Part shown: one piece after another, positions 35,165 to 44,723 of the stretch
Layout: every line of letters begins with the position of its first letter
Position numbering within the stretch: the stretch's first letter is position 1
Position numbers and translations under genes: made by a program
The notes under the pieces: model-generated
Databases searched by the model: none
Told to the model about the DNA's origin: nothing
Seen by the model: only the letters and a program-made list of their open reading frames with translations
Assembly: GCA_945273835.1 (NCBI GenBank)
Contig: CALYPL010000007.1
Coordinates: 1-64,000, forward strand
Source: an uncultured Dysgonomonas sp.
GTDB taxonomy: Bacteria; Bacteroidota; Bacteroidia; Bacteroidales; Dysgonomonadaceae
Length of the DNA stretch: 64,000 nt
Direction of reading: 5' to 3'

Positions 35165-35866
35165 ATGATGAGACTAAAAATATGGATTTCTTATCTGCTG
35201 CTATTTTTCCTTTTATTCTCATTTTCATCGCTCAGAGCTCAAGAGTATAAATATGAAATAGGAGGAATGGCAGGAGTGTCATTTTATATGGGCGATGCAA
35301 ACATGACCAAACTTTATCAGAGTCCGGGACCTGCCGAGGGTGTAGTATTCAGAATAAATAAAGATTTCAGATGGTCTATGAAAAGCAATTTGATTTTCGG
35401 ACATTTATCCGGCGATACGAAACATACATCCGATGCTTTTCCTTTTGGTCGGCAAAGTTCATTCAGCAGAACATTTTATGAGTTAGGCAGCCAGATTGAA
35501 TTTAATTTTTTCAATTATAGCGACAAGTATACATATCTGAATACGAAACGCCTTACTCCTTATGTTTTTGCAGGATTAGGCATAACCTATGCTTCGGGCA
35601 AAAAAACTTTTTTCGATGCTAATATACCTTTTGGTTTAGGATTGAAATATAGGTTAAGAGATCGGTTAAATCTTGGATTTGAGTTTTCGTTCAGAAAATT
35701 ATTCAGCGATAATCTGGATGTTACGGAGAAAGATAACGGATTCAATCTGAATGATCCGCAAGGCATAAAAAGCAGTGCATTAAAAAATAAAGATTGGTAT
35801 TCGCTGACATTGTTAAGTTTGACATGGAATTTCGGAATCAGATGTAATCCGTGTTATAATGAATAA
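35165..35866 (+). CDS. DUF6089-like outer-membrane beta-barrel protein
   Basis: The 233-residue protein has a signal peptide (WISYLLLFFLLFSFSSLRAQ) and a small barrel beginning YKYEIGGMAGVSFYMGDANMT, with alternating aromatic strands and a final strand LLSLTWNFGIRCNPCYNE. It lies directly upstream of uppS and bamA, a gene order I recall from other Bacteroidales, pointing to outer-membrane biogenesis. The exact role is unknown. Confidence 0.75.
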   Translation: MMRLKIWISYLLLFFLLFSFSSLRAQEYKYEIGGMAGVSFYMGDANMTKLYQSPGPAEGVVFRINKDFRWSMKSNLIFGHLSGDTKHTSDAFPFGRQSSFSRTFYELGSQIEFNFFNYSDKYTYLNTKRLTPYVFAGLGITYASGKKTFFDANIPFGLGLKYRLRDRLNLGFEFSFRKLFSDNLDVTEKDNGFNLNDPQGIKSSALKNKDWYSLTLLSLTWNFGIRCNPCYNE

Positions 35867-35885
35867 ATTTATAAATTGATATAAT

Positions 35886-36635
35886 ATGTCATTTTTTGAC
35901 CAGATAGATAAAGAGAAAATGCCTAAGCACATTGCCATTATTATGGATGGCAACGGACGATGGGCAAAACAACGTGGACTTGACAGAACTTATGGACATC
36001 AGGAAGGTCTTAGAGCTGTAAGACGATTGATTGAGGCCGCGAAAAAAGCGAATATTGCTTATCTGACATTATATACATTCTCAACTGAAAATTGGAACAG
36101 ACCCGAAGAAGAAATAAAAGCTCTTATGCAGCTTATGATTAAAGCTGTACATGACGAAACACCGGAACTTCTTGCAAATAATATTCAAATCAAAGCCATC
36201 GGAGATTTGGATAGATTGCCGGAAGAAACAAGAAAGGCTTTAAATGAATGTATCATTGAAACTTCGGTTAATACGGGTCCGGCTATTGTTTTAGCACTCA
36301 GCTATTCTTCAAGATGGGAAATTACAAACGCAGTAAAACAAATTGCTGACGGTGTTAAAAATGGCAATATTAAGGAAAGCGAAATAAATGAAGACCTTAT
36401 ATCCAATTATCTTTGCACAAAAGATATCCCCAATCCGGATTTGTTAATCCGAACAGGCAACGAAAAGAGAATCAGCAACTTTTTATTATGGCAAATAGCG
36501 TATTCAGAATTATATTTTACCGATGTGCTATGGCCTAATTTTGATGAGGAATGCTTATTCAAAGCAGTTGTGGACTACCAACAACGCGAACGCAGATTTG
36601 GTAAAACAAGTGAACAGGTTTCAGATATAAAGTAA
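35886..36635 (+). CDS. uppS: Isoprenyl transferase (undecaprenyl diphosphate synthase)
   Basis: UppS makes the C55 lipid carrier for peptidoglycan and O-antigen by cis-condensation of IPP. The 249-residue protein has HIAIIMDGNGRWAKQRG, YGHQEGLRAVRRLIEAA, LYTFSTENWNRP, and the C-terminal PDLLIRTGNEKRISNFLLWQ. All catalytic motifs are intact. It lies 7 bases before bamA. Confidence 0.95.
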   Translation: MSFFDQIDKEKMPKHIAIIMDGNGRWAKQRGLDRTYGHQEGLRAVRRLIEAAKKANIAYLTLYTFSTENWNRPEEEIKALMQLMIKAVHDETPELLANNIQIKAIGDLDRLPEETRKALNECIIETSVNTGPAIVLALSYSSRWEITNAVKQIADGVKNGNIKESEINEDLISNYLCTKDIPNPDLLIRTGNEKRISNFLLWQIAYSELYFTDVLWPNFDEECLFKAVVDYQQRERRFGKTSEQVSDIK

Positions 36636-36642
36636 ATTCAGA

Positions 36643-39348
36643 ATGACTTCAGTAAGAAAAAAGCAACACAATATGTTCATCCTCACCAAAAGGTTATCAG
36701 TACTATTTTTCTTTTTATGCTTTGTTTTAGCGGCACAAGCCCAAAAAACCGAAAATTCTAATTCATCTGTTCTTTTGGCTTCTCAATCAGATTCCGTTCC
36801 GGATATTGTTCCTGTTATTAGCTACAATACTCCACGTAAGTATGAGATAGCGGATATAAAAATTACAGGTTTGCAGAATAAAACATACGATGACTTTGCT
36901 TTAATTGGTTTTTCGGGGCTTACAGTCGGAGATGTAATTGAGGTACCAGGAGTTGAGCCGACAAATGCGGTAAAACGTTTTTGGAAACAAGGGCTTTTTT
37001 CAGATATTAAATTGTATGCGTCAAAAATACATGACAATAAAATCTGGATTGAAATAGTCTTGAAAGAAAGACCATTAATCTCAGAGATTAGTTTTACGGG
37101 TGTTAAAAAGAATGAGCGCAAAGAATTAGAAGGTCGGATGGGAATGCCGGTTAACACGCAAATCACCCCCAACCGTCTTGATCGTGCCAAAAAGAACTTA
37201 AAGAAATATTTTGACGAAAAAGGTTTTAATCAGGCTGAAGTAAAGGTCAAAACAGTACCCGATCTCTCAAAGGAAAATCATGTTATTCTCAATATAGACA
37301 TCATTAAGAAAAACAAAACTAAAGTTAATAAAATCGTATTTGAAGGCAATAAGCAAATCAATAGCACGATTTTAGAGAAAGCGATGAAAAAGACGCGCCA
37401 GAAAAACACCTTCAAAGCCTGGTTCAGAAACTTTTTACGTTCAACTAAATATACGCCTGAAAACTATGAGGCAGACAAAGCCAATATTATCTCGAAGTAT
37501 AATGAGTTAGGTTACAGAGATGCTAATATTGTATGGGACTCCGTATATTCTGCAGCTGCTGAAGGAAAACCCGATAAAATGGACATCATCATCAAAATTG
37601 ATGAAGGTGACCAATACTTTTTGCGTAAAATCAATTGGATTGGAAATACTGAAGTATCCACCAATGATTTGCAACGGGTATTGAATATGAAATCGGGCGA
37701 TGTTTATAACCAAAAAAAGTTGATGTCTCGGCTATCATTGGATGAAGACGCAGTAATGAATATCTTTTACCAAAATCAGGGATACTTGTTTTCTCACGCA
37801 GATCCGGTTGAAATTAATCTCGATAAAGATTCAGTAGATTTAGAAATACGCATCACAGAAAATAGCAAAGCTACAATCCGAAAAGTTAATATTTCGGGTA
37901 ACGACCGCTTATATGAAGATGTTATCCGTCGTGAGTTAAGAGTTAAACCCGGAGCTCTTTACAGCCGTGACGATATAATGCGTTCATTGCGTGAAGTGGC
38001 TCAAATGGGGCATTTTGACCCGGAAAATTTACAACCTAAAATTGAACCGGATCCCGATAACGGTACGGTTGACATAAGTTTACCATTAGTATCAAAAGCT
38101 AATGACCAAGTCGAGTTTTCGGCAGGTTGGGGGCAAACAGGTCTAATTGGTAAATTAAGTTTAAAATTTACTAATTTCTCAATTAAAAACTTGTTTAATC
38201 CAAGCAGTTATAAAGGTATAATCCCTCAAGGAGACGGTCAAACATTGACCCTAAGTGCTCAAACAAACGCTAAATACTACCAATCATATTCACTCTCCTT
38301 CCTTGATCCTTGGTTTGGCGGTAAAAGACCGAATTCCTTATCGGTAGGTTTATATTATTCAAAACAGACTGACATAAACAGTAACTACCTGAGAGATAGC
38401 TATTATTCTTATGGTCCCAACAGCGGTTATTACCCGAATTCAGGCATCGGAAATAATTACGATTATGCACTTGACCCGCACAAATCCATTCAAATGATGG
38501 GCGTTTCAGTAGGATATGGTAAACGTTTAGAATGGCCTGATGATTATTTTTATTTGAGAGGCGAATTGGCTTACCAGTTATATAAAATGAAAGACTGGCA
38601 ATATTTCATGGTTAAAAACGGTACTTGCAATAGTATCAGTTTAAACCTGACTTTAGGACGTAGCTCAATTGACAATCCGATTTACACTCGAAGCGGTACC
38701 GACTTTGCAATCTCAGTTCAGGCAACACCACCCTTCTCGCTATGGGATGGCAAAAATTACAAGGACATGAAAAAGGTTGATCAATATTTTGAGTCATCGC
38801 AGAAATACAGATGGATTGAATATCATAAATGGAAATTTAAGGCCAAGACTTTTACATCTTTAGTAGATCAAAACAAATTGAAGAGAACTCCAGTGTTGAT
38901 GACCCGCACAGAATTTGGGTTAATTGGTTACTACAATTCTCACAAAAAATCGCCTTTCGAAACCTTTTACGTAGGAGGTGATGGCATGAGTGGCTATTCG
39001 AGTACTTATGCTACCGAGACAATAGGATTACGTGGATATGAAAACGGTTCATTGGGAGCCGAAGCAAGCGCATATGCGCGATTAGGACTAGAACTGCGTT
39101 TTCCGCTCATTCTTGAACCAACATCAACCATTTATATTCTTGGTTTCGTTGAAGGAGGTAATGCTTGGAACGATATCAAAGACTTTAATCCTTTTGAGTT
39201 GAAGCGTTCAGCAGGATTCGGCGCTCGTATCATGTTACCTATGATTGGTTTGATGGGTATTGATTGGGCATATGGATTTGACCCTGTAAACGGTAGCAGA
39301 AGCTCCGGAGGAAGCCAATTCCACTTTATTTTAGGTCAAGAATTCTAA
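36643..39348 (+). CDS. bamA: Outer-membrane protein assembly factor BamA
   Basis: The 901-residue protein has a signal peptide, five POTRA domains (about residues 65-480; e.g. YEIADIKITGLQNKTYDDF, KVNKIVFEGNKQINSTILEK, IRKVNISGNDRLYEDVIRRE) and a 16-strand Omp85 barrel with FLDPWFGGKRPNSL and the lid-lock-like region GLRGYENGSLG. It ends SQFHFILGQEF, with the terminal aromatic typical of barrels. BamA inserts outer-membrane proteins. ATG 36673 would give a tidier signal peptide than 36643; both are possible. Confidence 0.95.
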   Translation: MTSVRKKQHNMFILTKRLSVLFFFLCFVLAAQAQKTENSNSSVLLASQSDSVPDIVPVISYNTPRKYEIADIKITGLQNKTYDDFALIGFSGLTVGDVIEVPGVEPTNAVKRFWKQGLFSDIKLYASKIHDNKIWIEIVLKERPLISEISFTGVKKNERKELEGRMGMPVNTQITPNRLDRAKKNLKKYFDEKGFNQAEVKVKTVPDLSKENHVILNIDIIKKNKTKVNKIVFEGNKQINSTILEKAMKKTRQKNTFKAWFRNFLRSTKYTPENYEADKANIISKYNELGYRDANIVWDSVYSAAAEGKPDKMDIIIKIDEGDQYFLRKINWIGNTEVSTNDLQRVLNMKSGDVYNQKKLMSRLSLDEDAVMNIFYQNQGYLFSHADPVEINLDKDSVDLEIRITENSKATIRKVNISGNDRLYEDVIRRELRVKPGALYSRDDIMRSLREVAQMGHFDPENLQPKIEPDPDNGTVDISLPLVSKANDQVEFSAGWGQTGLIGKLSLKFTNFSIKNLFNPSSYKGIIPQGDGQTLTLSAQTNAKYYQSYSLSFLDPWFGGKRPNSLSVGLYYSKQTDINSNYLRDSYYSYGPNSGYYPNSGIGNNYDYALDPHKSIQMMGVSVGYGKRLEWPDDYFYLRGELAYQLYKMKDWQYFMVKNGTCNSISLNLTLGRSSIDNPIYTRSGTDFAISVQATPPFSLWDGKNYKDMKKVDQYFESSQKYRWIEYHKWKFKAKTFTSLVDQNKLKRTPVLMTRTEFGLIGYYNSHKKSPFETFYVGGDGMSGYSSTYATETIGLRGYENGSLGAEASAYARLGLELRFPLILEPTSTIYILGFVEGGNAWNDIKDFNPFELKRSAGFGARIMLPMIGLMGIDWAYGFDPVNGSRSSGGSQFHFILGQEF

Positions 39349-39409
39349 TAAAGTTGTAATTTAAACTTTACTTCTATTATATTTTATAAGGCTACAATAT
39401 GTTTTATGA

Positions 39410-39417
39410 TATATTTG
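39410..39417 (+). promoter_or_regulatory. -7 promoter box for the first skp gene
   Basis: TATATTTG matches TAnnTTTG and lies 32 bases before the ATG at 39450. No TTTG occurs at -33. Confidence 0.45.
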
Positions 39418-39449
39418 TACCATAAGAAATAACATTAAAATTATTCATC

Positions 39450-39965
39450 ATGAAAAAGGTATTATTATTAATGATTTTATTTTCGGGTATAGCAATCAGT
39501 TCCAATGCCCAAAAATTTGCATTAATCGATATGGATTACATCCTTAAAAATATTAGCAGTTATGAAACAGCTAATGAACAGATTGAAACCCTTTCTAAAA
39601 ATTGGCAAAGCGAGATAGATAAGATGCAACAAGACGTTCAGACAAAATACAAATCTTATCAGTCAGACTTGGCATTTTTGTCTGCTACACAAAAAACTCA
39701 ACGTGAAAACGAAATAGTTGAAGCCGAAAAAAATATGCAAGAACTTAAGCGTAAATATTTCGGTCCGGAAGGAGAACTTTTCAAAAAAAGACAAGCCTTG
39801 ATTAAACCGATCCAAGACGATATTTATGCAGCACTCAAGGATATATCGGAAGCAAAAGGATATCAAATGGTAATTGATAGAGCTTCCGCAGAAAGCATCA
39901 TTTTCGCTTCACCCCGAATTGATATAAGCAACGAGGTATTATCCAAATTAGGTTATTCAAAATAA
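39450..39965 (+). CDS. OmpH/Skp family periplasmic chaperone, copy 1
   Basis: The 171-residue protein has a signal peptide (LLLMILFSGIAISSNAQ) and the OmpH pattern: N-terminal strand KFALIDMDYILKNIS, a long coiled-coil hairpin rich in Glu/Gln/Lys, and a C-terminal ISEAKGYQMVIDRASAESIIFA. Skp trimers hold unfolded outer-membrane proteins on the way to BamA, encoded just upstream. It differs most from the other two copies. Confidence 0.88.
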   Translation: MKKVLLLMILFSGIAISSNAQKFALIDMDYILKNISSYETANEQIETLSKNWQSEIDKMQQDVQTKYKSYQSDLAFLSATQKTQRENEIVEAEKNMQELKRKYFGPEGELFKKRQALIKPIQDDIYAALKDISEAKGYQMVIDRASAESIIFASPRIDISNEVLSKLGYSK

Positions 39966-39978
39966 TTATGTATATTTG
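39948..39978 (+). promoter_or_regulatory. Internal promoter before skp copy 2
   Basis: TTAG (one mismatch to TTTG) at 39948-39951 and TATATTTG at 39971-39978 are spaced by exactly 19 bases. The -33 part overlaps the end of copy 1. The ATG at 40020 follows 41 bases later. Confidence 0.55.
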
Positions 39979-40019
39979 CGCGTTAATGTTTGCGATAATT
40001 GATTAATTAATAAAATAGT

Positions 40020-40520
40020 ATGGTAAGAAAATTACTAATAATTTTACTCTTTGCAGCACCTTTAAGTTTGTTTGCTCAAGAAAAATACGCTTACGTAAAT
40101 TCTCAGGAAATTCTAAACAAAATGCCTGAAATGGGTGACATGGAGAAAAAGATTGTCGCTAAAAGAGAAGCTATCCAAAAAAATGCTCAGGATATAGAAA
40201 ATGAGTATAAACAAAAATTACAAGTTTTTCAATCCGATACAACGAATGTAACACAGAGCATTATGCAATCACGCTATCAGGAGTTACAGCAAATTGAAGA
40301 ACGCTTCAAAGCCTTCATGGAGAACAGTGAAACAGAACTGAAACAAGAACAGGAAAATCTGTTTTTACCCATACAAGAAAAATTGCAAAAGGCTATAAAA
40401 GACGTTGGAGATGAAAATCATTATACATACATTTTCGATGGTAATATGCTTGTTTATAAAAATGCAAAAATGATTGATGCCACTAAACTAGTAAAAAACA
40501 AGTTAGGTCTTGCTAATTAA
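40020..40520 (+). CDS. OmpH/Skp family periplasmic chaperone, copy 2
   Basis: The 166-residue protein has a signal peptide ending LSLFAQ and the mature start EKYAYVNSQEILNKMPEMGDM, followed by the coiled-coil tentacle and IQEKLQKAIKDVGDENHYTYIFDG. It has the same length as copy 3 and clearly similar sequence, suggesting a relatively recent duplication. Confidence 0.88.
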   Translation: MVRKLLIILLFAAPLSLFAQEKYAYVNSQEILNKMPEMGDMEKKIVAKREAIQKNAQDIENEYKQKLQVFQSDTTNVTQSIMQSRYQELQQIEERFKAFMENSETELKQEQENLFLPIQEKLQKAIKDVGDENHYTYIFDGNMLVYKNAKMIDATKLVKNKLGLAN

Positions 40521-40560
40521 AATTTTTGCTTATCTCGATAACAATTAAAAATATACTTAT

Positions 40561-41061
40561 ATGCTTAAAAGATTACTTTTAATAATGATTCTTGCAGCTC
40601 CGATTGCTGTATTTGCACAGGAGAAGATTGCTTATATCAATTCGCAGGAAATTATCAGCAAAATGCCTGAAACTAAAGATATGCAGGCAAAGTTACAAGC
40701 TAAACAACAAACCATTGAAACTAGCCGGGCAGCCATTGAAGCTGAATTCAATAATAAAGTTGCAGAATTTCAGAAAGATACTACTGAACCAACTGAAAGC
40801 GTTGTAAAAGACAGACAAAAACAATTAGAAGATTTAAAAACAAGACATGATACATTTGTTCAGAGCAGTCAAACTGAACTTGAAAAAGAATATAATGATC
40901 TTTTGGCACCTATACAGCAAAAATTCATGAAGGCAATAAAAGAAGTTGGCGATGCTCAAAACTACTTATTTATAATTGATGCAGCTTCGACACTTTATTC
41001 CAATCCTAATGCAGTTAATGCCAACAAACTTGTTGAAGCAAAGCTTGGTATTACACAATAA
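40561..41061 (+). CDS. OmpH/Skp family periplasmic chaperone, copy 3
   Basis: The 166-residue protein has a signal peptide ending IAVFAQ and mature start EKIAYINSQEIISKMPETKDM, nearly the same motif as copy 2, then a coiled coil and IQQKFMKAIKEVGDAQNYLFIIDA. It lies 40 bases after copy 2 and is closed by a terminator, so it likely shares copy 2's transcript. Confidence 0.88.
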   Translation: MLKRLLLIMILAAPIAVFAQEKIAYINSQEIISKMPETKDMQAKLQAKQQTIETSRAAIEAEFNNKVAEFQKDTTEPTESVVKDRQKQLEDLKTRHDTFVQSSQTELEKEYNDLLAPIQQKFMKAIKEVGDAQNYLFIIDAASTLYSNPNAVNANKLVEAKLGITQ

Positions 41062-41082
41062 ATGAAAAATTTAGTTTGCAAT

Positions 41083-41118
41083 AAAAAAAGAGAATAAACA
41101 AGTTTATTCTCTTTTTTT
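41083..41118 (+). terminator. Terminator after the skp genes
   Basis: A long hairpin, AAAAAAAGAGAATAAAC paired with GTTTATTCTCTTTTTTT, has a 2-base center and ends in T residues. The A-rich 5' arm could make it work in both directions. Confidence 0.8.
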
Positions 41119-41165
41119 ATTTGATAACAGCCGTTAAATCGATGATTTAATTATAAAAAAGTATA

Positions 41166-41173
41166 TATCTTTG
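41166..41173 (+). promoter_or_regulatory. -7 promoter box for fhs
   Basis: TATCTTTG matches TAnnTTTG, 35 bases before the preferred ATG at 41209 and directly after a terminator. Confidence 0.55.
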
Positions 41174-41208
41174 ACTTACAAATATATTATTATTTAATAT
41201 TGGCATCC

Positions 41209-42876
41209 ATGAAATCGGACATTGAAATAGCAAGAAGCTCAAAGCTTGAGGATATTAGCTATATTGCAAGGCATATGCAGATTGACAAGCAAGATATTCA
41301 TTGTTATGGACATTTTATAGCAAAAGTTCCAGCAGAACTTATAAATGAAAATAAAATAGCATCGAACAAACTAATTCTGGTCACAGCTATCACTCCTACT
41401 AAAGCAGGCGTTGGTAAAACAACAGTATCAATAGGTTTAGCTTTAGGACTGAACAAGATAGGTAAAAAAGCAGTAGTGGCTCTTCGTGAGCCATCTCTCG
41501 GACCCTGTTTTGGCATGAAAGGAGGAGCAGCAGGAGGTGGATATGCACAAGTGCTACCAATGGAAGATATAAATCTGCACTTCACAGGCGATTTTCATGC
41601 CATAACTTCTGCGCACAATATGATAACGGCATTACTTGATAACTATCAATATAGGAATAAGGGAAATGACAAGTTATTAAAAAAAATTGTCTGGAAAAGA
41701 GTACTTGATGTAAACGACCGAAGTCTAAGACACATCGTCACAGGACTTGGAGGAAACGTTAATGGTATGCCTTCTGAATCGGGTTTTGAAATTACCCCCG
41801 CTTCAGAAATTATGGCAATATTGTGTTTAGCTAAAAACATAAAAGATCTGAAAAGGCGAATAGAAAATATTATTTTAGGATATACCTCAACCAATGCACC
41901 TTTTACAGTTAAAGACCTTGGAATAGGAGGAGCTATAACCGTATTGCTAAAAGATGCAATTAATCCAAATCTGGTTCAGACTATAGAAAATACACCTGCC
42001 ATTATTCATGGAGGACCTTTTGCGAACATAGCTCATGGATGTAACTCTATCATAGCCACTAAAATGGCTATGTCCCATTCCGAATATACAATAACCGAAG
42101 CCGGATTTGGAGCTGATCTTGGTGCTGAAAAATTTTTCAACATAAAATGCCGCAAAGCCGATATAGCCCCTAAGGTAACTGTAATTGTTGTGACTACACA
42201 AGCCTTAAAAATGCATGGTGGCGTAGACATTGCAGATATTAAAAATGAAAATACTGAAGGTTTGGTAAGAGGCTTCAAAAATCTGGATAAGCATATTCAG
42301 AATATGAAATCGTTCGGTCAACAAGTTATTGTCACTCTCAATAAGTTTGCGACAGACAGTGCTAAAGAGATTGAACTGCTACAAGAACATTGCGCCGATA
42401 TGGAAGTAACATTTGCCATCAACGAGGCTTTTGCAAAAGGTGGAGAAGGAGCAATAGAATTAGCTAAGGTAGTAGTCGAGCAGATTGAAAAAAATCCGTC
42501 TAAACCTATTAGTTTTACCTACGACGACGATGATTCAATCGATTTGAAAATTGAAAAAGTCGTAAAAAATATCTATGGTGGAGCTAAAATCACATTCAGT
42601 GCGAATGCCCGTAAAGGATTGAAAGAAATTGAAAAACTTAAAGTTTCACATTATCCGGTATGCATAGCTAAAACCCAGTATTCCTTTTCTGACGATTCAA
42701 CCGCTTACGGTGTACCAACAGATTTCAATTTTTCAATCAGCGATATAATTATTAATAATGGAGCTGAGTTTATTGTTGCTGTTGCCGGTGATATTATGCG
42801 CATGCCGGGGCTACCTGGCGATCCACAGGCTAATCACATTGATATTGTAGACGGAATAATTGAAGGTCTAAGTTAA
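41209..42876 (+). CDS. fhs: Formate-tetrahydrofolate ligase
   Basis: Fhs uses ATP to join formate and tetrahydrofolate, feeding one-carbon metabolism. The 555-residue protein has the P-loop [56 protein letters not shown] and [18 protein letters not shown]. The track start 41200 is a TTG; ATG 41209 is preferred. It is followed 35 bases later by an unrelated DUF1460 gene. Confidence 0.96.
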   Translation: MKSDIEIARSSKLEDISYIARHMQIDKQDIHCYGHFIAKVPAELINENKIASNKLILVTAITPTKAGVGKTTVSIGLALGLNKIGKKAVVALREPSLGPCFGMKGGAAGGGYAQVLPMEDINLHFTGDFHAITSAHNMITALLDNYQYRNKGNDKLLKKIVWKRVLDVNDRSLRHIVTGLGGNVNGMPSESGFEITPASEIMAILCLAKNIKDLKRRIENIILGYTSTNAPFTVKDLGIGGAITVLLKDAINPNLVQTIENTPAIIHGGPFANIAHGCNSIIATKMAMSHSEYTITEAGFGADLGAEKFFNIKCRKADIAPKVTVIVVTTQALKMHGGVDIADIKNENTEGLVRGFKNLDKHIQNMKSFGQQVIVTLNKFATDSAKEIELLQEHCADMEVTFAINEAFAKGGEGAIELAKVVVEQIEKNPSKPISFTYDDDDSIDLKIEKVVKNIYGGAKITFSANARKGLKEIEKLKVSHYPVCIAKTQYSFSDDSTAYGVPTDFNFSISDIIINNGAEFIVAVAGDIMRMPGLPGDPQANHIDIVDGIIEGLS

Positions 42877-42911
42877 ATATTAAACAAAAAATTATATCAA
42901 ACTTTAATTCT

Positions 42912-43754
42912 ATGAAAAGTAAAAGTATTGCTATCTGCGTATTATTGATTATCACCATCTTTAAAATTCAAGCTCAAGACAAAATATCTTTACGAATTGA
43001 TTCGGTGAGTTATAAGGCTTGCATAGCTTCATTACCTCGTGAAATATCTTTAAACTTATCGGATATAGCTCGCTATTTTATTGATAAGCCTTATTTTCCG
43101 GAAACTTTAGAGGGCGGCAAGGATGAGAAATTAGTTGTTAACTTGCGACAGTTTGACTGCACAACATTGATCGAAAGCTCACTGGCTATTTATGAAACCA
43201 TGTTTAAAGGAAGTAAGTCATTTTTTAATTATAAAGATCAATTAAGAATGATCCGATATCGTGGAGGATGGATCAATGGCTATACTTCCCGCCTGCATTA
43301 TATGACTGATTGGGCATATGAAAACTCGAAAAGAGGAATTATTTCTAATATTACAACCGACCTTGGAGGTACGGTAGTCGATAAGCAAATCAATTACATG
43401 TCAACACATCCAGATCTTTATAAACATCTAAAGAATGATAGCCTCAACATTAAACGAATGATGGCTATAGAAAATAATATTAACGAAAGACATGATTATA
43501 TAGTGCTGCCTAAATCGAATATCAAAGCGGTTGAAAATATGATCAAAGAAGGAGATATCATATTATTTGCTACAAAAACAGAAGGTCTGGATTATTCTCA
43601 TGCAGCTATAGCAGTTCGGGAAAATAATATCTTAACCTTCATTCATGCTTCAAGCAGATTAAAACAAGTTATAATCGAAAAAAGATCGCTGGCTAAATAT
43701 TGTAACGATTCCAGAAACTGTACAGGCATCACGGTATTGCGCATAAAAGATTAA
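42912..43754 (+). CDS. DUF1460 family amidase-like exported protein (NlpC/P60 fold)
   Basis: The 280-residue protein has a signal peptide ending KIQAQ and the DUF1460 features: a putative catalytic Cys in LRQFDCTTLIESSLA, RGGWINGYTSRLHYMTDWAYEN, and a His in DYSHAAIAV with FIHASS downstream. The papain-like triad suggests cleavage of peptidoglycan amide bonds in the periplasm or on recycled fragments. The substrate is not shown by sequence. Confidence 0.82.
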   Translation: MKSKSIAICVLLIITIFKIQAQDKISLRIDSVSYKACIASLPREISLNLSDIARYFIDKPYFPETLEGGKDEKLVVNLRQFDCTTLIESSLAIYETMFKGSKSFFNYKDQLRMIRYRGGWINGYTSRLHYMTDWAYENSKRGIISNITTDLGGTVVDKQINYMSTHPDLYKHLKNDSLNIKRMMAIENNINERHDYIVLPKSNIKAVENMIKEGDIILFATKTEGLDYSHAAIAVRENNILTFIHASSRLKQVIIEKRSLAKYCNDSRNCTGITVLRIKD

Positions 43755-43788
43755 TATTTTAAGATATTCATCTTTATTTATCGAAAAT

Positions 43789-44712
43789 ATGAGTTTATTA
43801 AAAGATTCTTTTAAAAGTGTTGGAAACTGGGGACAGCTTTTTACTCTGTTATTGTTCTCATTTTTAGGTCTGATTATAGGAGGGATAGCAACTACAATCA
43901 TAACATTAGCAGTGGCAGGCGGCAAAGCGCAATCCATAATAACCATGTCATATGGAATAATACAACTTATACAAGTTATATCGGTGTTGTTTATGTTTTT
44001 TCTGCCCACAATCGCTTTTTCTTATCTGTTCAAGGATACCCCGACGAAGTATATGAAATTGAGCGTACCCCATTCATGGCTTTATCTACTTCTATCCATT
44101 GTGTTAGTAGTTTCAATCCAGCCACTTATCAATTTTATTGGTTTCTATAATGAGCAATTGACTTTACCTGACTCTATGGGTATCATAGAACGTATATTTA
44201 GATCTATGGCTGATAATAATGCTGCGTTGATGGCAAAGCTACTCGCTAATAATTCGTTCGTTGGAATTATTATCAATCTGTTTGTCATAGCATTTGTAGC
44301 TGCATTAGTGGAAGAATGCTTTTTTAGAGGATGCCTCCAACAAATTTTGGTCAAGATTGCCGGAAATATACATGTAGGTATCTGGTTGACAGCAATTATA
44401 TTCAGCCTTATACATTTTGATATATACGGCTTTTTCCCAAGGGTTTTATTGGGAGCCATTTTAGGATATATCTTTGTATGGACACAAAATCTATGGTACT
44501 CTTTTTTAGTACACTTTCTGAATAATGCAGCCGTGGTTATATTACAACTTTTTTATTATAAATCGGCGAAAATTCAAAGTAGTACTTTTGAGATGAAAAG
44601 TGACATGCCCTACCTGATTGTGGGGACTATTGTTTTAGTTATTACCATCTATTTTTTCAATAAATATAAAACTACAATTCTGAAACAAAATGAAGAGAGC
44701 GGACTAAATTAG
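43789..44712 (+). CDS. CPBP family intramembrane metalloprotease
   Basis: The 307-residue protein has about eight membrane helices. The CPBP/Abi signature is complete: EECFFRGCLQQIL (Glu-Glu and Arg), FSLIHFDIYGFFPRVLLGAILGYIF (His) and LVHFLNNA (His, Asn). Relatives of Rce1 cut prenylated proteins or bacteriocin precursors; here the role is unknown. Its stop codon lies inside the hairpin that separates it from uvrA. Confidence 0.88.
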   Translation: MSLLKDSFKSVGNWGQLFTLLLFSFLGLIIGGIATTIITLAVAGGKAQSIITMSYGIIQLIQVISVLFMFFLPTIAFSYLFKDTPTKYMKLSVPHSWLYLLLSIVLVVSIQPLINFIGFYNEQLTLPDSMGIIERIFRSMADNNAALMAKLLANNSFVGIIINLFVIAFVAALVEECFFRGCLQQILVKIAGNIHVGIWLTAIIFSLIHFDIYGFFPRVLLGAILGYIFVWTQNLWYSFLVHFLNNAAVVILQLFYYKSAKIQSSTFEMKSDMPYLIVGTIVLVITIYFFNKYKTTILKQNEESGLN

Positions 44713-44719
44713 TCCGCTC
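44697..44719. terminator. Bidirectional hairpin between convergent CPBP and uvrA genes
   Basis: GAGCGGACTAA and TTAGTCCGCTC form an 11-base perfect inverted repeat around a single A. It contains the CPBP stop TAG and ends 5 bases from the uvrA stop, so one hairpin serves both genes. U runs are weak on both sides. Confidence 0.65.
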
Positions 44720-44723
44720 CTTA

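Noticed and set aside
36822-37190. 122-residue minus-strand ORF inside bamA
   Set aside because: Antisense to POTRA-coding sequence with conserved motifs on the other strand.
39948-39978. Possible rho-independent terminator after skp copy 1
   Set aside because: No stable stem is present; the spacing and boxes fit a promoter instead.
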